DNA from: Paucibacter sp. TC2R-5
GTDB lineage: Bacteria; Pseudomonadota; Gammaproteobacteria; Burkholderiales; Burkholderiaceae_C
Length of the DNA stretch: 64,000 nt
Reading direction: 5' to 3'
Assembly (NCBI RefSeq): GCF_025717605.1
Contig: NZ_JAJIRQ010000003.1
Coordinates: forward strand, 62,001 to 126,000
The stretch's first letter is position 1; the number at the start of each line of letters is the position of its first letter. A model generated the notes under the pieces. That model saw only the letters and a program-made list of their open reading frames with translations. It was not told the DNA's origin and did not search any database. Below, one piece after another: positions 1 through 9,123 of the stretch. The position numbers were made by a program, and so were the translations under genes.

Positions 1-1
1 G

Positions 2-799
2 GACAGAGGCGCTGCGGCTGAGGCAGTTGCGGGGGCGGGTGCACCCAAGCCGCACGACGTGCTGCTCTTGCTGCATGGCGCTTGCGCGGACCACAGCACT
101 TGGCTGCGCTTTGCCCGGGCATTGGGCCCGCAGCGGCGCTTGTTGCTGCCCGATCTACCGGGCCATGGCGAGAGTACTGCAGCGCCAGACATGGATCTGG
201 GCATTGCAGCGCAGGCCGAGCGTTTGATCGAATGGCTGGGCAGCTTGGGCGTCAGCCGCTTGCATCTGGTGGGCAATTCGATGGGCGGCGCGCTGGCACT
301 GCGCTTGGCACAGCAAAGGCCGCAGTGGGTCCAATCGCTGATCCTGATCGACGCGGCAGGCGCCGAAAGCCGCCGCAGCGAGCTGCGCGCCCATGTCGAG
401 CAGGGCCACAAACATCCGATGATCGAGGTCGACAGTCTGGCCGACTACCGCGCCATGCTGGACTGGGGCATGGCCAAGAAGCCATGGCTGCCCAGCTTCG
501 TGATGCAAATATTGCTGAAGCACAAACGCCAGCGCCGCAACATCGAACGCCGACTCCTGGCGGACCTGGAACGCGATCAGGATCAGCGCGCCGGCCTCGC
601 CAGCATCCGCGCCCCGACGCTGATTCTGTGGGGCGGGCTAGACCGGGTGCTGCATGTCGCCGACGCCGACCTGCTGGCCTCGGCCATCCCGGGCAGCCGC
701 AAACACATCTTTGCCGACCTCGGCCATGTGCCCATGGTGGAGGCGCCCGACTTGGTGGCCGCCCATTGCCGCGAGTTTTTGCGGGAGCTGTCGCCCTGA
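2..799 (+). CDS. Alpha/beta-fold hydrolase, 5' end missing
   Basis: The reading frame is open to the window edge, so the true start lies upstream; the first internal ATG-like start would be near base 59, but the frame before it (Ala/Gly/Pro-rich, then VLLLLHG) already looks coding. The protein shows an alpha/beta-hydrolase fold: an HG oxyanion motif after the first strand, the nucleophile elbow GNSMGG, an aspartate in the 'GLDRV' strand end and a C-terminal histidine in 'GHVPM'. This Ser-Asp-His arrangement is usual in MhpC/BioH-like esterases and C-C hydrolases. The substrate cannot be told from sequence. The gap to the following FKBP gene is about 84 bases. Confidence 0.85.
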   Translation, partial: DRGAAAEAVAGAGAPKPHDVLLLLHGACADHSTWLRFARALGPQRRLLLPDLPGHGESTAAPDMDLGIAAQAERLIEWLGSLGVSRLHLVGNSMGGALALRLAQQRPQWVQSLILIDAAGAESRRSELRAHVEQGHKHPMIEVDSLADYRAMLDWGMAKKPWLPSFVMQILLKHKRQRRNIERRLLADLERDQDQRAGLASIRAPTLILWGGLDRVLHVADADLLASAIPGSRKHIFADLGHVPMVEAPDLVAAHCREFLRELSP

Positions 800-883
800 G
801 GAGTGGACGGCGCGGGCGATGGCCAGCGCAAGCCTTGCACGGCCCCGGCGATGCACAGCGCGGCCCTGTGAAACAATATCGCC

Positions 884-1411
884 ATGAAAATTTCCGCCCC
901 CTGCATCGTCTCCCTGCGCTGGAGACTCGAAGACGCCCAAGGTCAGTTGATCGACGAGTTGGAAGATCCGCTGGAGTTCTTCTATGGAGGTGATGACTTG
1001 TTCGCCAAGGTTGAAGAGGAGTTGGCCGGCCAAGAAGCCGGTTTCGAAGCCAGCATTGCGCTGGAACCCGAACACGCATTTGGCGACTATGACTCCAGCC
1101 TAGTTTGCTTTGAGGCGCGCAGCCTCTTCCCTGACGGTGTCGAAGCCGGCATGCAGATCGAAGGTCTGCCCGAAGGTGCCGTCACCGAAGGCATGGCGCC
1201 CGGCATCTACACCGTCACCGACGTCTATCCCGAGCATGTGGTGCTGGACGGCAACCACCCGCTGGCCGGCGTGGGCCTGCGCATGCATTTGAAGGTGCTG
1301 GACGTGCGCGAAGCCAGCGAAGAAGAGATCGAAGCCGGCAGCCTCGGTGAAGCCATTTTCCAAGTTGGGAATCCTGAGTCGGGCGCGCCACCTGACGCCC
1401 AATTGCATTGA
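884..1411 (+). CDS. SlyD-like FKBP-type peptidyl-prolyl isomerase
   Basis: A 175-residue cytoplasmic protein with the SlyD/SlpA layout: an N-terminal half-FKBP domain (around residues 1-70, with FFYGG and a region rich in acidic residues), an IF insert near residues 75-120, and the hallmark 'LDGNHPLAG' segment near residue 125, which closes the FKBP fold. Such proteins catalyse proline cis/trans isomerisation and act as folding chaperones. SlyD's His/Cys metal-binding tail is absent; the C-terminus is short and neutral. The diverged N-terminal region suggests a family variant rather than SlyD itself. It ends 21 bases before the next gene's ATG and may be co-transcribed with it. Confidence 0.8.
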   Translation: MKISAPCIVSLRWRLEDAQGQLIDELEDPLEFFYGGDDLFAKVEEELAGQEAGFEASIALEPEHAFGDYDSSLVCFEARSLFPDGVEAGMQIEGLPEGAVTEGMAPGIYTVTDVYPEHVVLDGNHPLAGVGLRMHLKVLDVREASEEEIEAGSLGEAIFQVGNPESGAPPDAQLH

Positions 1412-1432
1412 CCAGCGTTTGACAGCAGCAGC

Positions 1433-3643
1433 ATGACTGAGCCCCAATCGTTCTCGGTCTCCAGCGTCTATCAGCAGCTTGAGCAGGCTTTGCGCGAGCG
1501 CGATGTCATTCTCGAGACCGCCGGCGTGGGCATTGTTTTTGTCAAACAAAGGCGCGTCAACAGGTGCAATCAGCGCTATGCCGAGATCTTCGGCCACGCT
1601 CGGGCGCAAGACATGCTGGGCTTCAGCAGCGTCGAGCTTTACCCCGACGAGGCCGCGTTCAAGCTGTTGGGTGCGCAGGCCTATCCGGTGCTGGCCACCG
1701 GTCAACGCTTCAAAACCGAACGTCTGATGAAGCGCCTGGGCGGCGAGCAATTTTGGTGCAGCCTGACCGGGCGCCTGGTCAACCCCGCTGACGCCAAGGA
1801 GGGATCGATCTGGATCGTCGACGACATCAGCGAGCAAAAAGCCGCCGAGGCTGAGTTGCTGTCGATCACGACCGGCCAGCGTTTGATTTTGGACCATGCG
1901 ATGGTCGGCATCGTGTTCCTGCGCGATCGTCAGGTGACACAGTGCAACCGAAGCTTCGAGGAGCTATTGGGCTACGCGCCGGGAGAGCTCGACGGCGGCT
2001 CCTCGCGCCAGTGGTATCTGAGCGACGCCGACTGGGAAGCCGCTGGCCAGCAGTGTTATGCGCCCTTCGCTGCAGGTCATGCCTTCCAAGGCGAGATGAT
2101 GCTGCGCAAGAAGGACGGCTCGCCAATCTTCTGCGAGGTACGCTCCAAGGCCGTGGATCCAAGCAATCTGGCCCTGGGCTCGATCTGGATCACCATGGAC
2201 ATCAGCGCCCGCAAGGACGCCGAGGCCGCACTGGTGCAGGCCAAACAACAGCTCGAACAAATGGTGGCCCAGCGTACCCAGGAGCTCAATGCCTCGGTCA
2301 AGGCGCTGGAGCAGAAAGTACTGGAGCAGCAGGCCGCCGAGGCGCGCATTCAACAACTCGCGCATTTCGACACGCTGACCGGCCTGCCCAACCGGGCCTT
2401 GCTGAATGAGCGCAGCAACCAGGCTATCGACATCGCCAAGCGCCACAGCAGCACGCTGGCCCTGCTCTTCCTCGATCTGGATCATTTCAAGAACGTCAAT
2501 GATTCGCTCGGACACCGTTTTGGTGACGAGTTACTCAAGGAGTTGGCGCGCAGGCTCAAATCGGCGGTGCGCGAGCAAGACACGGTCTCGCGCCTGGGCG
2601 GCGACGAATTCATCCTGGTGCTGCCCGGCGCCGACGCGGCTGGCGCCGCCCATGTGGCTGCCAAAGTGATGGATCTGGCCTGCCAGGTCTTTCAAATCGA
2701 ACAGCATGAGATCACGGTCACACCTTCGATCGGCGTGGCGCTGTATCCACTCGACGGCCTTGATTTTGATGCGCTGTGCCGCTGCGCCGATGTGGCCATG
2801 TACCGCGCCAAGCAGGACGGGCGCAACACCTACCGGTTTTTCACCGCTGAGATGCAGGCCGAGTCGGCCCGCATCCTGCTGCTGGAAAACGCCTTGCGCC
2901 GCGCGCTGGAGCGCGATCAGCTGAAGCTGCACTATCAGCCACAAATCTGCATGACGAGCGGCCGAGTGATAGGGACCGAAGCCTTGCTGCGCTGGCATCA
3001 CCCCGACCTGGGCACCATCAGCCCGGCAGAATTCATTCCGATTGCCGAGGCCAGCGGCCTGATTCTGCAAATCGGCGAGTGGGTGCTGCGCACCGCCTGC
3101 CTGCAGCTCAAGGACTGGATGATGCAGGGCTTGGCGCCCATCATCATGGCCGTCAATCTGTCCTCGGTGCAGTTCCGCCGCGCCGACCTGCCGTCCCTGG
3201 TCAGCCGCATTCTGGACGAATGCCAGCTAGCGCCCGCGCTGCTTGAGCTGGAACTGACCGAGGGGGTCGCGATGAACGATCCGCTCGGTGCCATCGCGGT
3301 GATGAATGACCTGCATGACCGTGGCATTCGCATGTCGATCGACGACTTCGGCACCGGCTACTCTTCGCTCAGCTATCTGAAAAAGTTCCGCGTTTACAAG
3401 CTCAAGATCGACCAGCAGTTTGTGCGCGACCTCAGCGATGACCCCGAAGACCGGGCGATTGTGAGCGCCATCATCAGCATGGCCAAAAGCCTCGGCCTGC
3501 AAACCATCGCCGAGGGCGTGGAGACACAGGGCCAGCTGGACTTTCTGCGTGAGCAAGGCTGCAATGAAGTACAGGGTTACTTGTTTGCCAAACCGATGCC
3601 GGCGGAAGAGTTCGGCCCTTTCGTGCAAGCGCGCACAAGATAG
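1433..3643 (+). CDS. PAS-PAS-GGDEF-EAL cyclic-di-GMP signalling protein
   Basis: A 736-residue soluble signalling protein with two tandem PAS domains (about residues 15-140 and 145-265), a coiled-coil linker rich in Gln/Glu (265-310), a GGDEF domain and a C-terminal EAL domain. The GGDEF signature is intact at residues 389-393 and is preceded five residues upstream by an RxxD inhibitory site (REQD). The EAL signature (516-518, followed by LRW) and the later DDFGTGYSS segment are also intact. Both diguanylate cyclase and phosphodiesterase activities are therefore possible; which dominates cannot be read from sequence. There is no transmembrane segment, so the PAS domains probably sense a cytoplasmic ligand, redox state or partner. 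Confidence 0.93.
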   Translation: MTEPQSFSVSSVYQQLEQALRERDVILETAGVGIVFVKQRRVNRCNQRYAEIFGHARAQDMLGFSSVELYPDEAAFKLLGAQAYPVLATGQRFKTERLMKRLGGEQFWCSLTGRLVNPADAKEGSIWIVDDISEQKAAEAELLSITTGQRLILDHAMVGIVFLRDRQVTQCNRSFEELLGYAPGELDGGSSRQWYLSDADWEAAGQQCYAPFAAGHAFQGEMMLRKKDGSPIFCEVRSKAVDPSNLALGSIWITMDISARKDAEAALVQAKQQLEQMVAQRTQELNASVKALEQKVLEQQAAEARIQQLAHFDTLTGLPNRALLNERSNQAIDIAKRHSSTLALLFLDLDHFKNVNDSLGHRFGDELLKELARRLKSAVREQDTVSRLGGDEFILVLPGADAAGAAHVAAKVMDLACQVFQIEQHEITVTPSIGVALYPLDGLDFDALCRCADVAMYRAKQDGRNTYRFFTAEMQAESARILLLENALRRALERDQLKLHYQPQICMTSGRVIGTEALLRWHHPDLGTISPAEFIPIAEASGLILQIGEWVLRTACLQLKDWMMQGLAPIIMAVNLSSVQFRRADLPSLVSRILDECQLAPALLELELTEGVAMNDPLGAIAVMNDLHDRGIRMSIDDFGTGYSSLSYLKKFRVYKLKIDQQFVRDLSDDPEDRAIVSAIISMAKSLGLQTIAEGVETQGQLDFLREQGCNEVQGYLFAKPMPAEEFGPFVQARTR

Positions 3644-3727
3644 CTGCCAAACTTAAGGGCAAGCTGGCACGCTGGCTTGTAAGCCATTGCGCAAGCAGCC
3701 ATGGCCCGCTTCTGCCAGACTACCCCC

Positions 3728-5332
3728 ATGAATCAAATGCGCAAATCCAATTTAGTCATCAGCGCTGCCTTAGCTGCCGGCCTAGCTTTGTCCAGCGGTT
3801 TTTCCTCGGCCCAAACGCTGCGCTGGGCCTGCGCCGGCGACCCGCTTACGCTGGATCCCTACGCACAGAATGAAACCCTAACAAACACCGTCAACGGGCA
3901 GATCTACGAATTCCTGGTCACCCGCGACAAGCAGCTCAAGCTGGTGCCGCAACTGGCGACCGAATGGAAACAGACCGGGCCGCAGAAATGGCTGCTCAAG
4001 CTGCGACCAGGCGTGAAGTTTCATGACGGGCGAGCTTTCACAGCCGACGATGTGGTGTTCTCCATCCAGCGCGCGCGCCAGCCCAGCTCGCAGATCGCCA
4101 TGTATGCCAATGCCGTGGGCGAGCCGCGCCGAGTCGACGACTTGACGGTCGAGTTCAACCTGCCCCAGGTCAACCCGATTTTTCTGCAGCATCTCAGCAC
4201 CCTCTACATCATGAGCCGGGGTTGGGCCGAGGCCAATAAGGCGACCAAGACGCAAGACTTTGCCAGCAAGGAAGAAAGTTATGCCGCCTTCCACAGCAAT
4301 GGCACCGGCCCTTTCATTTTGGTCAGCCGCGCACCCGACAGCAAGACCGTCTTCAAGCGCAATCCGAATTACTGGGGCCAGATCGAAGGCAATGTGCAAG
4401 AGGTGATCTACACCCCGATCAAGAGCGAAGCCACACGCACAGCGGCGCTGATCTCGGGCGAGGTGGACTTTGTGCTCGACCCCGCGCCACGCGACTTGGC
4501 CCGACTGGCGCAAAGCAGCGGCCTGAAAATCATCAGCGGGCCCGAGAACCGCATCATCTTCATTGGCCTCGATCAAGGCCGTGACGAGTTGCTGTCCGGC
4601 AGCCCCAAGGGCAAAAACCCCTTCAAGGACGTACGCGTGCGGCGCGCGCTCTACCAGGCCATCGACATCGAGGCCATCAAGACCCGCTTGATGGACGGTC
4701 AGGCTGCGCCGACTGGCGCCATGGTGCCCTCGCCCTTGGGCAGCTTCAATGATCCGACACTGGAAGCGCGCCTGCCTTTCGATCTGGCGGCCGCCAAAAA
4801 ACTCTTGAACGAGGCAGGCTACGCCAGCGGCTTCGAGTTCACGCTCGATTGCCCGAACAATCGCTACGTCAATGATGAGCGCATCTGCATGACGCTGGCC
4901 TCGCAATGGGCCAAGCTGGGGCTCAAGGTCAAGGTCAATGCCCAACCCAAAGCGCTGTTCTTCAACAAGATCGAAAAACTCGACACCTCGGCCTATCTGT
5001 TCGGCTGGGGCGGCGCCATCACCGACCCGGAAAGCATCTTCACCAGCCACTTCCGCAACCGTGGCGAGAAAGGCATCGGCGAATACAACCGCGGCAACTT
5101 CAAGGACGATGAGCTTGACGCCGTCGTTGCCGCCTCCAGCCGCGAGCCCGATGAAATCAAGCGTCAGCAACTGATCAAACAAGCGCTCAAGCGCATGGCC
5201 GAGCAGGTGCACTACATCCCGCTGCACCGCCAATACATCCCCTGGGCGGCGCGCAGCAATGTCACGGTCGTGCACAGGCCGGACAACTGGCTGGAATGGC
5301 GCTGGATCACGGTTACACCCGCGCCCAAGTAA
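3728..5332 (+). CDS. ABC transporter substrate-binding protein, peptide/opine family 5
   Basis: A periplasmic solute-binding protein of the SBP_bac_5 (DppA/OppA/NikA) family, about 534 residues. I start it at the ATG giving MNQMRKSN because that yields a good signal peptide: basic start, hydrophobic AALAAGLALSSG, cleavage after 'SSAQ'. An upstream in-frame ATG would add nine residues that break this pattern. The mature protein opens with 'DPLTLDPY', typical of the family, and continues with 'VVFSIQRAR' and 'KRNPNYWG'. Such proteins deliver peptides or related solutes to an inner-membrane ABC permease. No permease or ATPase gene is adjacent, so it probably serves a transporter encoded elsewhere. 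Confidence 0.9.
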   Translation: MNQMRKSNLVISAALAAGLALSSGFSSAQTLRWACAGDPLTLDPYAQNETLTNTVNGQIYEFLVTRDKQLKLVPQLATEWKQTGPQKWLLKLRPGVKFHDGRAFTADDVVFSIQRARQPSSQIAMYANAVGEPRRVDDLTVEFNLPQVNPIFLQHLSTLYIMSRGWAEANKATKTQDFASKEESYAAFHSNGTGPFILVSRAPDSKTVFKRNPNYWGQIEGNVQEVIYTPIKSEATRTAALISGEVDFVLDPAPRDLARLAQSSGLKIISGPENRIIFIGLDQGRDELLSGSPKGKNPFKDVRVRRALYQAIDIEAIKTRLMDGQAAPTGAMVPSPLGSFNDPTLEARLPFDLAAAKKLLNEAGYASGFEFTLDCPNNRYVNDERICMTLASQWAKLGLKVKVNAQPKALFFNKIEKLDTSAYLFGWGGAITDPESIFTSHFRNRGEKGIGEYNRGNFKDDELDAVVAASSREPDEIKRQQLIKQALKRMAEQVHYIPLHRQYIPWAARSNVTVVHRPDNWLEWRWITVTPAPK

Positions 5333-5450
5333 ACAAGGTAGATGGGCTGATGGTGCCGCTCGGCGCCCCTACAAGCCGCGAGCAGCAACTGACAAGACAG
5401 GCGTGACATGCGTTTTGCAGCGCATCTTTGCGCTCGCCCTGCGTTTTTCT

Positions 5451-5480
5451 CATATGCATAGAAGAACTTCTTGGTTCACG
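5451..5480 (+). promoter_or_regulatory. Inverted repeat upstream of the sulfate-binding protein gene
   Basis: The spacer before the sulfate-binding protein holds an AT-rich stretch with CATATGCAT followed by AAGAA-C-TTCTT, an inverted repeat at 5462-5472. A LysR-type regulator such as CysB commonly controls sulfate-binding protein genes, and this is a plausible binding region. No convincing -35/-10 pair was recognised, so the call rests only on symmetry, base composition and location. Confidence 0.3.
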
Positions 5481-5572
5481 CGCCCTGCCTGCTTGCCTAC
5501 AGTGGCGCTGAACCTTATGCATAAGCTTGCTCTCAAAGCTCCCCTCAGCCCATCACCGAACCCTCTGTATCC

Positions 5573-6592
5573 ATGAACGCCATCCGACGCCACTTCTCCC
5601 TCGCGACCGCAGCCCTGCTGCTGAGCGCTGCCGGCCTGACCCAGGCTCAGGCCCAAGTCTCTTTGCTCAATGTCTCCTATGACCCGACGCGCGAGCTGTA
5701 TCAAGACTTCAACAGCGCTTTTGCCAAGCATTGGAAGGCCAAGACCGGCGAGACCTTAACGGTCAAGCAGTCGCACGGCGGCTCCGGCAAGCAAGCGCGC
5801 TCGGTGATCGATGGCCTGGAGGCCGATGTGGTGACGCTGGCCCTGGCCTATGACATCGACGCGCTGCACGACAACGCCAAGCTGCTGCCCGCAGACTGGC
5901 AAAAACGATTGCCTCACAACGCATCGCCCTACACCTCGACCATCGTGTTCCTGGTGCGCAAGGGCAATCCGAAGAAGATCACGAACTGGCCGGATCTGGC
6001 CCGCTCGGGTATCGATGTCATCACGCCCAACCCCAAGACTTCGGGCGGCGCGCGCTGGAACTATCTGGCCGCCTGGGGCTATGCCTTGCAACAACCCGGC
6101 GCCAATGCCGACAGTGCCAAAGCCTTTGTTAAACGCATCTACGCGAACACCAAGGTCTTGGACTCGGGCGCGCGCGGCTCGCTGACCACCTTCACCGAGC
6201 GCGGCATCGGCGACGTGCTGATCTCATGGGAAAACGAAGCCTATCTGGCCGTCAAGGAGTTGGGCCCGGACAAGTTCGAAATCGTGACACCCAGCCTTTC
6301 CATACTGGCCGAGCCGCCGGTGGCCGTGGTCGACAAGGTGGTCGACAAACGCGGCACGCGCAAGCAGGCTCAGGCCTATTTGGAATACCTCTACACAACG
6401 GAAGGTCAGGAGATTGCCGCCAAGCATTACTACCGGCCGCGTGACCCCAAGGTGGCGGCCAAATATGCCAAGCAGTTCAGCCAGACCAAGCTGATCACGG
6501 TGGACGAAGTCTTCGGCGGCTGGCGCGCGGCCCAGAAGACGCATTTCGCCGACGGCGGCTACTTCGATCAAATCTACACGCCCGGTCGCTGA
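5573..6592 (+). CDS. sbp: Periplasmic sulfate-binding protein
   Basis: A 339-residue sulfate/thiosulfate-binding protein with a signal peptide cleaved near 'AQAQ'. Family hallmarks are the start of the mature chain ([13 protein letters not shown]), '[10 protein letters not shown]', '[12 protein letters not shown]', '[15 protein letters not shown]' and the 'SWENEA' segment, which together form the oxyanion-binding cleft. It should capture sulfate for the CysTWA ABC importer. None of cysT, cysW or cysA follows; the next gene is dut in the opposite direction, so the gene is a detached binding protein. A weak inverted repeat (AGCCGGC at 6599 and GCCGGCT at 6631) between the convergent genes could help terminate both. 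Confidence 0.95.
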   Translation: MNAIRRHFSLATAALLLSAAGLTQAQAQVSLLNVSYDPTRELYQDFNSAFAKHWKAKTGETLTVKQSHGGSGKQARSVIDGLEADVVTLALAYDIDALHDNAKLLPADWQKRLPHNASPYTSTIVFLVRKGNPKKITNWPDLARSGIDVITPNPKTSGGARWNYLAAWGYALQQPGANADSAKAFVKRIYANTKVLDSGARGSLTTFTERGIGDVLISWENEAYLAVKELGPDKFEIVTPSLSILAEPPVAVVDKVVDKRGTRKQAQAYLEYLYTTEGQEIAAKHYYRPRDPKVAAKYAKQFSQTKLITVDEVFGGWRAAQKTHFADGGYFDQIYTPGR

Positions 6593-6636
6593 GAGCCAAG
6601 CCGGCCTTTTTAGCCTTTTAGCGATTCAGCGCCGGC

Positions 6637-7089
6637 TCAAGCCTTGCCAGTTGAACCGAAGCCCGCCTCACCGCGCTGCGAGGCATCGGAAAAATCATCG
6701 ACGATGCGAAATGCCGCCTGCACCACCGGCACCAAGACCAGCTGCGCAATGCGCTCCATCGGCTCAATCACAAAAGCGGTCTGACCGCGATTCCAGCAGC
6801 TGACCATCAGCTGACCCTGGTAGTCAGAGTCGATCAGCCCGACCAGATTGCCCAGCACGATGCCATGCTTATGGCCCAGGCCCGAGCGCGGCAGGATGAT
6901 CGCGGCCAGACCAGGGTCGCCAATGTGAATGGCCAGTCCGGTCGGGATCAGCGTGGTTTGGCCGGGCTCCAGGGTGATGGCGGCGTCCATACAGGCGCGC
7001 AGGTCGAGGCCGGCGCTGCCAGGGGTGGCGTAGGCGGGCAATTGCTCGGCCATGCGGGCATCAAGCACTTTCAGGTCAACCGTGGTCAT
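6637..7089 (-). CDS. dut: dUTP diphosphatase
   Basis: A 150-residue trimeric dUTPase that hydrolyses dUTP to dUMP and pyrophosphate, keeping uracil out of DNA and feeding dTMP synthesis. Conserved motifs are visible in order: 'GSAGLDLRA' (motif I), 'PRSGLG' (II), 'GLIDSDYQG' (III, with the catalytic Asp), 'ERIAQLV' (IV) and the glycine-rich C-terminal '[10 protein letters not shown]' (V) that closes over the nucleotide. The start ATG overlaps the coaBC stop codon (ATGA), so the two genes are translationally coupled. It is the last gene of the long minus-strand run that starts with the nucleoside importer. Confidence 0.97.
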   Translation of the reverse strand: MTTVDLKVLDARMAEQLPAYATPGSAGLDLRACMDAAITLEPGQTTLIPTGLAIHIGDPGLAAIILPRSGLGHKHGIVLGNLVGLIDSDYQGQLMVSCWNRGQTAFVIEPMERIAQLVLVPVVQAAFRIVDDFSDASQRGEAGFGSTGKA

Positions 7090-8312
7090 TTGCTTTTGGT
7101 CTTCTTTTCAAAACGCTCGGAGATCTCACGCACCAATTCGCGCGCCAGGCTGAGCTTGTCGTTATGGGGGATTTCGCGCTCACCGCTGGCATCAATCAGC
7201 AGCAGCGCGTTGTGGTCGAGGCCAAAGGTGGCCGGACCGATATTGCCAACGATCAGCGGCACGCCCTTGCGCAGCAGCTTGGCGCGACCATGCTTGAGCA
7301 GGTCCTCGCTCTCGGCGGCGAAGCCAACACAAAACGGACTGTCGGCCAATTTGGCGACTGAGGCCAAAATGTCCGGGTTCTCCGTCATGCTCAAGCTCGG
7401 CGGGCTGCCACTGCCATCCTTTTTGATCTTGTGCAATTGCACGGCCGCCGGCCGCCAATCGGCCACCGCAGCAGTGGCGACAAAGATCTCATGATGCGTC
7501 GCCAAGGGCAGCACTGCGTCAAACATCTGCTGCGCCGTCTGCACGTCGATACGGCTGACACCGCGCGGCGTGGCCAGATGCACCGGGCCGGCCACCAAAG
7601 TCACCTCGGCACCGGCGTCACGCGCGGCGCGGGCCACGGCGAAACCCATCTTGCCGCTGGAGTGATTCGTTATGCCACGGACCGGGTCGATCGGCTCAAA
7701 GGTCGGGCCGGCGCTGATCAGCACACGACGACCCGCCAGTAGCTTGGGCTGAAAGAAGGCAATCACCTCGTCCAGCAACTCGGCCGCTTCCAACATGCGG
7801 CCGTCGCCGACCTCACCGCAGGCCTGCTCGCCGCTGCCGGGGCCGAACAGGCTGGCGCCGTCGGCCTGAATCTGCGCCACATTGCGCTGCGTGGCCGGGT
7901 GCGCCCACATCTCGCGGTTCATAGCCGGCGCCACCGCCAGCGGGCAACGTTCTATGGGGCGAGCCAGCGCCGTCAAACTAAGCAAATCATCGGCGCGACC
8001 CTGCGCCAGCTTGGCGATGAAGTCCGCACTGGCCGGCGCAACCAGCATCAAATCGGCCTCGCGACTGAGATTGATATGCGCCATATTGTTGGGCTCGCGG
8101 GCGTCCCACTGGCTGCTTGCCACCGGCCGGTTGGACAGCGCTTGCATCGTCACGGCAGTGATGAAATGTTCGGCCGCTTCGCTCATCACGACCTGCACGG
8201 TCGCACCGGCCTTGATGAGCAAACGCGTCAACTCAGCGGACTTGTAGCAGGCGATGCCGCCGGACAGGCCGAGCAAGATGTGCTTGCCAGCAAGGGCATG
8301 GGAGTCAGACAT
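7086..8312 (-). CDS. coaBC: Bifunctional phosphopantothenoylcysteine decarboxylase / phosphopantothenate-cysteine ligase
   Basis: A 408-residue fused enzyme for two consecutive steps of coenzyme A synthesis. The N-terminal flavoprotein half (CoaC) shows '[11 protein letters not shown]', 'PASADFIAK', the PAMN motif in 'APAMNREMW' and the active-site cysteine in 'GEQACGE'. The C-terminal half (CoaB) shows '[14 protein letters not shown]', 'NHSSGKMG' and 'AAVADWRP'. The length matches family norms. It lies 15 bases downstream of trmB and overlaps dut by four bases. Pairing coaBC with dut is common in proteobacteria; linkage to nucleoside genes on the 5' side is less usual. Confidence 0.97.
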   Translation of the reverse strand: MSDSHALAGKHILLGLSGGIACYKSAELTRLLIKAGATVQVVMSEAAEHFITAVTMQALSNRPVASSQWDAREPNNMAHINLSREADLMLVAPASADFIAKLAQGRADDLLSLTALARPIERCPLAVAPAMNREMWAHPATQRNVAQIQADGASLFGPGSGEQACGEVGDGRMLEAAELLDEVIAFFQPKLLAGRRVLISAGPTFEPIDPVRGITNHSSGKMGFAVARAARDAGAEVTLVAGPVHLATPRGVSRIDVQTAQQMFDAVLPLATHHEIFVATAAVADWRPAAVQLHKIKKDGSGSPPSLSMTENPDILASVAKLADSPFCVGFAAESEDLLKHGRAKLLRKGVPLIVGNIGPATFGLDHNALLLIDASGEREIPHNDKLSLARELVREISERFEKKTKSK

Positions 8313-8327
8313 GGCAGGCCTTTGTAC

Positions 8328-9083
8328 TCAAGCTTTGCGGCGGAACACCACGTCCCAGACACCATGGCCGAGCTTGATGCCGCGGTTCTCGAACTTGGTC
8401 AGCGGGCGATAAGAAGGCGTCTGGGCAAAACCTTCAGCCGTGTTCTCGAGCAGCGGCTCGGCGCCAAGCACTTCCAGCATTTGCTGGGCATAGGGCTCCC
8501 AATCTGTCGCGCAATGCAGGTAGCCACCCGGGCGGATGTGCTTGACCAACTGAGCGACAAAAGGCGACTGGATCAGGCGGCGCTTGTTGTGGCGCACCTT
8601 GTGCCAAGGGTCGGGGAAGAAGATGTGAACGCCGGCCAGCGAATCGGGCGCAATCATCTGCTCCAGCACATCGACCGCGTCATGCTGAACGATGCGGATA
8701 TTGCTCAAGCCCCGCTCGTCGATATGTTTGAGCAGCGCGCCGACGCCGGGCGCGTGGACTTCGCAGCCAATGAAGTCGGTGTCAGCGAGTGTTTGTGCGA
8801 TCTTGGCGGTGGCGTCGCCCATGCCAAAGCCGATTTCGAACACCAGCGGCGCCTCGCGACCAAACACCTCGGCCGGATTCAATCGCTCGGCCTTGAAGGG
8901 CAGCACGAACTTCGGACCCAACTCGGCCAAGGCCTTCACTTGGCCCGAGCCCATGCGGCCGGCGCGCACGACAAAGCTCTTGATCGGGCGATGCTGGGCC
9001 GGGTCTAGCGGCTTTTCTGGCGCGTTCATTGGCGCATTCTCTGGCGTGTTCTCGGGGGCGGGAGCGGGTGTGGTGTCAGACAT
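8328..9083 (-). CDS. trmB: tRNA (guanine-N7-)-methyltransferase
   Basis: A 251-residue SAM-dependent enzyme that forms m7G46 in the tRNA variable loop. Supporting segments are '[11 protein letters not shown]' (SAM-binding loop), '[14 protein letters not shown]', '[14 protein letters not shown]' (the TrmB signature) and 'TDWEPYA'. The first roughly 30 residues are a low-complexity Pro/Glu/Asn/Ala extension with repeated '[12 protein letters not shown]' units before the conserved core begins near '[10 protein letters not shown]'; an N-terminal tail is common in this family. It follows deoA after 40 bases and precedes coaBC by 15, so it is probably in the same transcript, though its role is tRNA modification rather than salvage. 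Confidence 0.96.
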   Translation of the reverse strand: MSDTTPAPAPENTPENAPMNAPEKPLDPAQHRPIKSFVVRAGRMGSGQVKALAELGPKFVLPFKAERLNPAEVFGREAPLVFEIGFGMGDATAKIAQTLADTDFIGCEVHAPGVGALLKHIDERGLSNIRIVQHDAVDVLEQMIAPDSLAGVHIFFPDPWHKVRHNKRRLIQSPFVAQLVKHIRPGGYLHCATDWEPYAQQMLEVLGAEPLLENTAEGFAQTPSYRPLTKFENRGIKLGHGVWDVVFRRKA

Positions 9084-9123
9084 GCCGTTGAAGTTGATAA
9101 AGACGCGAAGCGGGGTCGGAAGT

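Noticed and set aside
3878-5275. Long minus-strand open frame opposite the peptide-binding protein gene
   Set aside because: It is the antisense shadow of a clear SBP_bac_5 gene; the GC-rich codon pattern keeps this frame open, and its translation has no family features.
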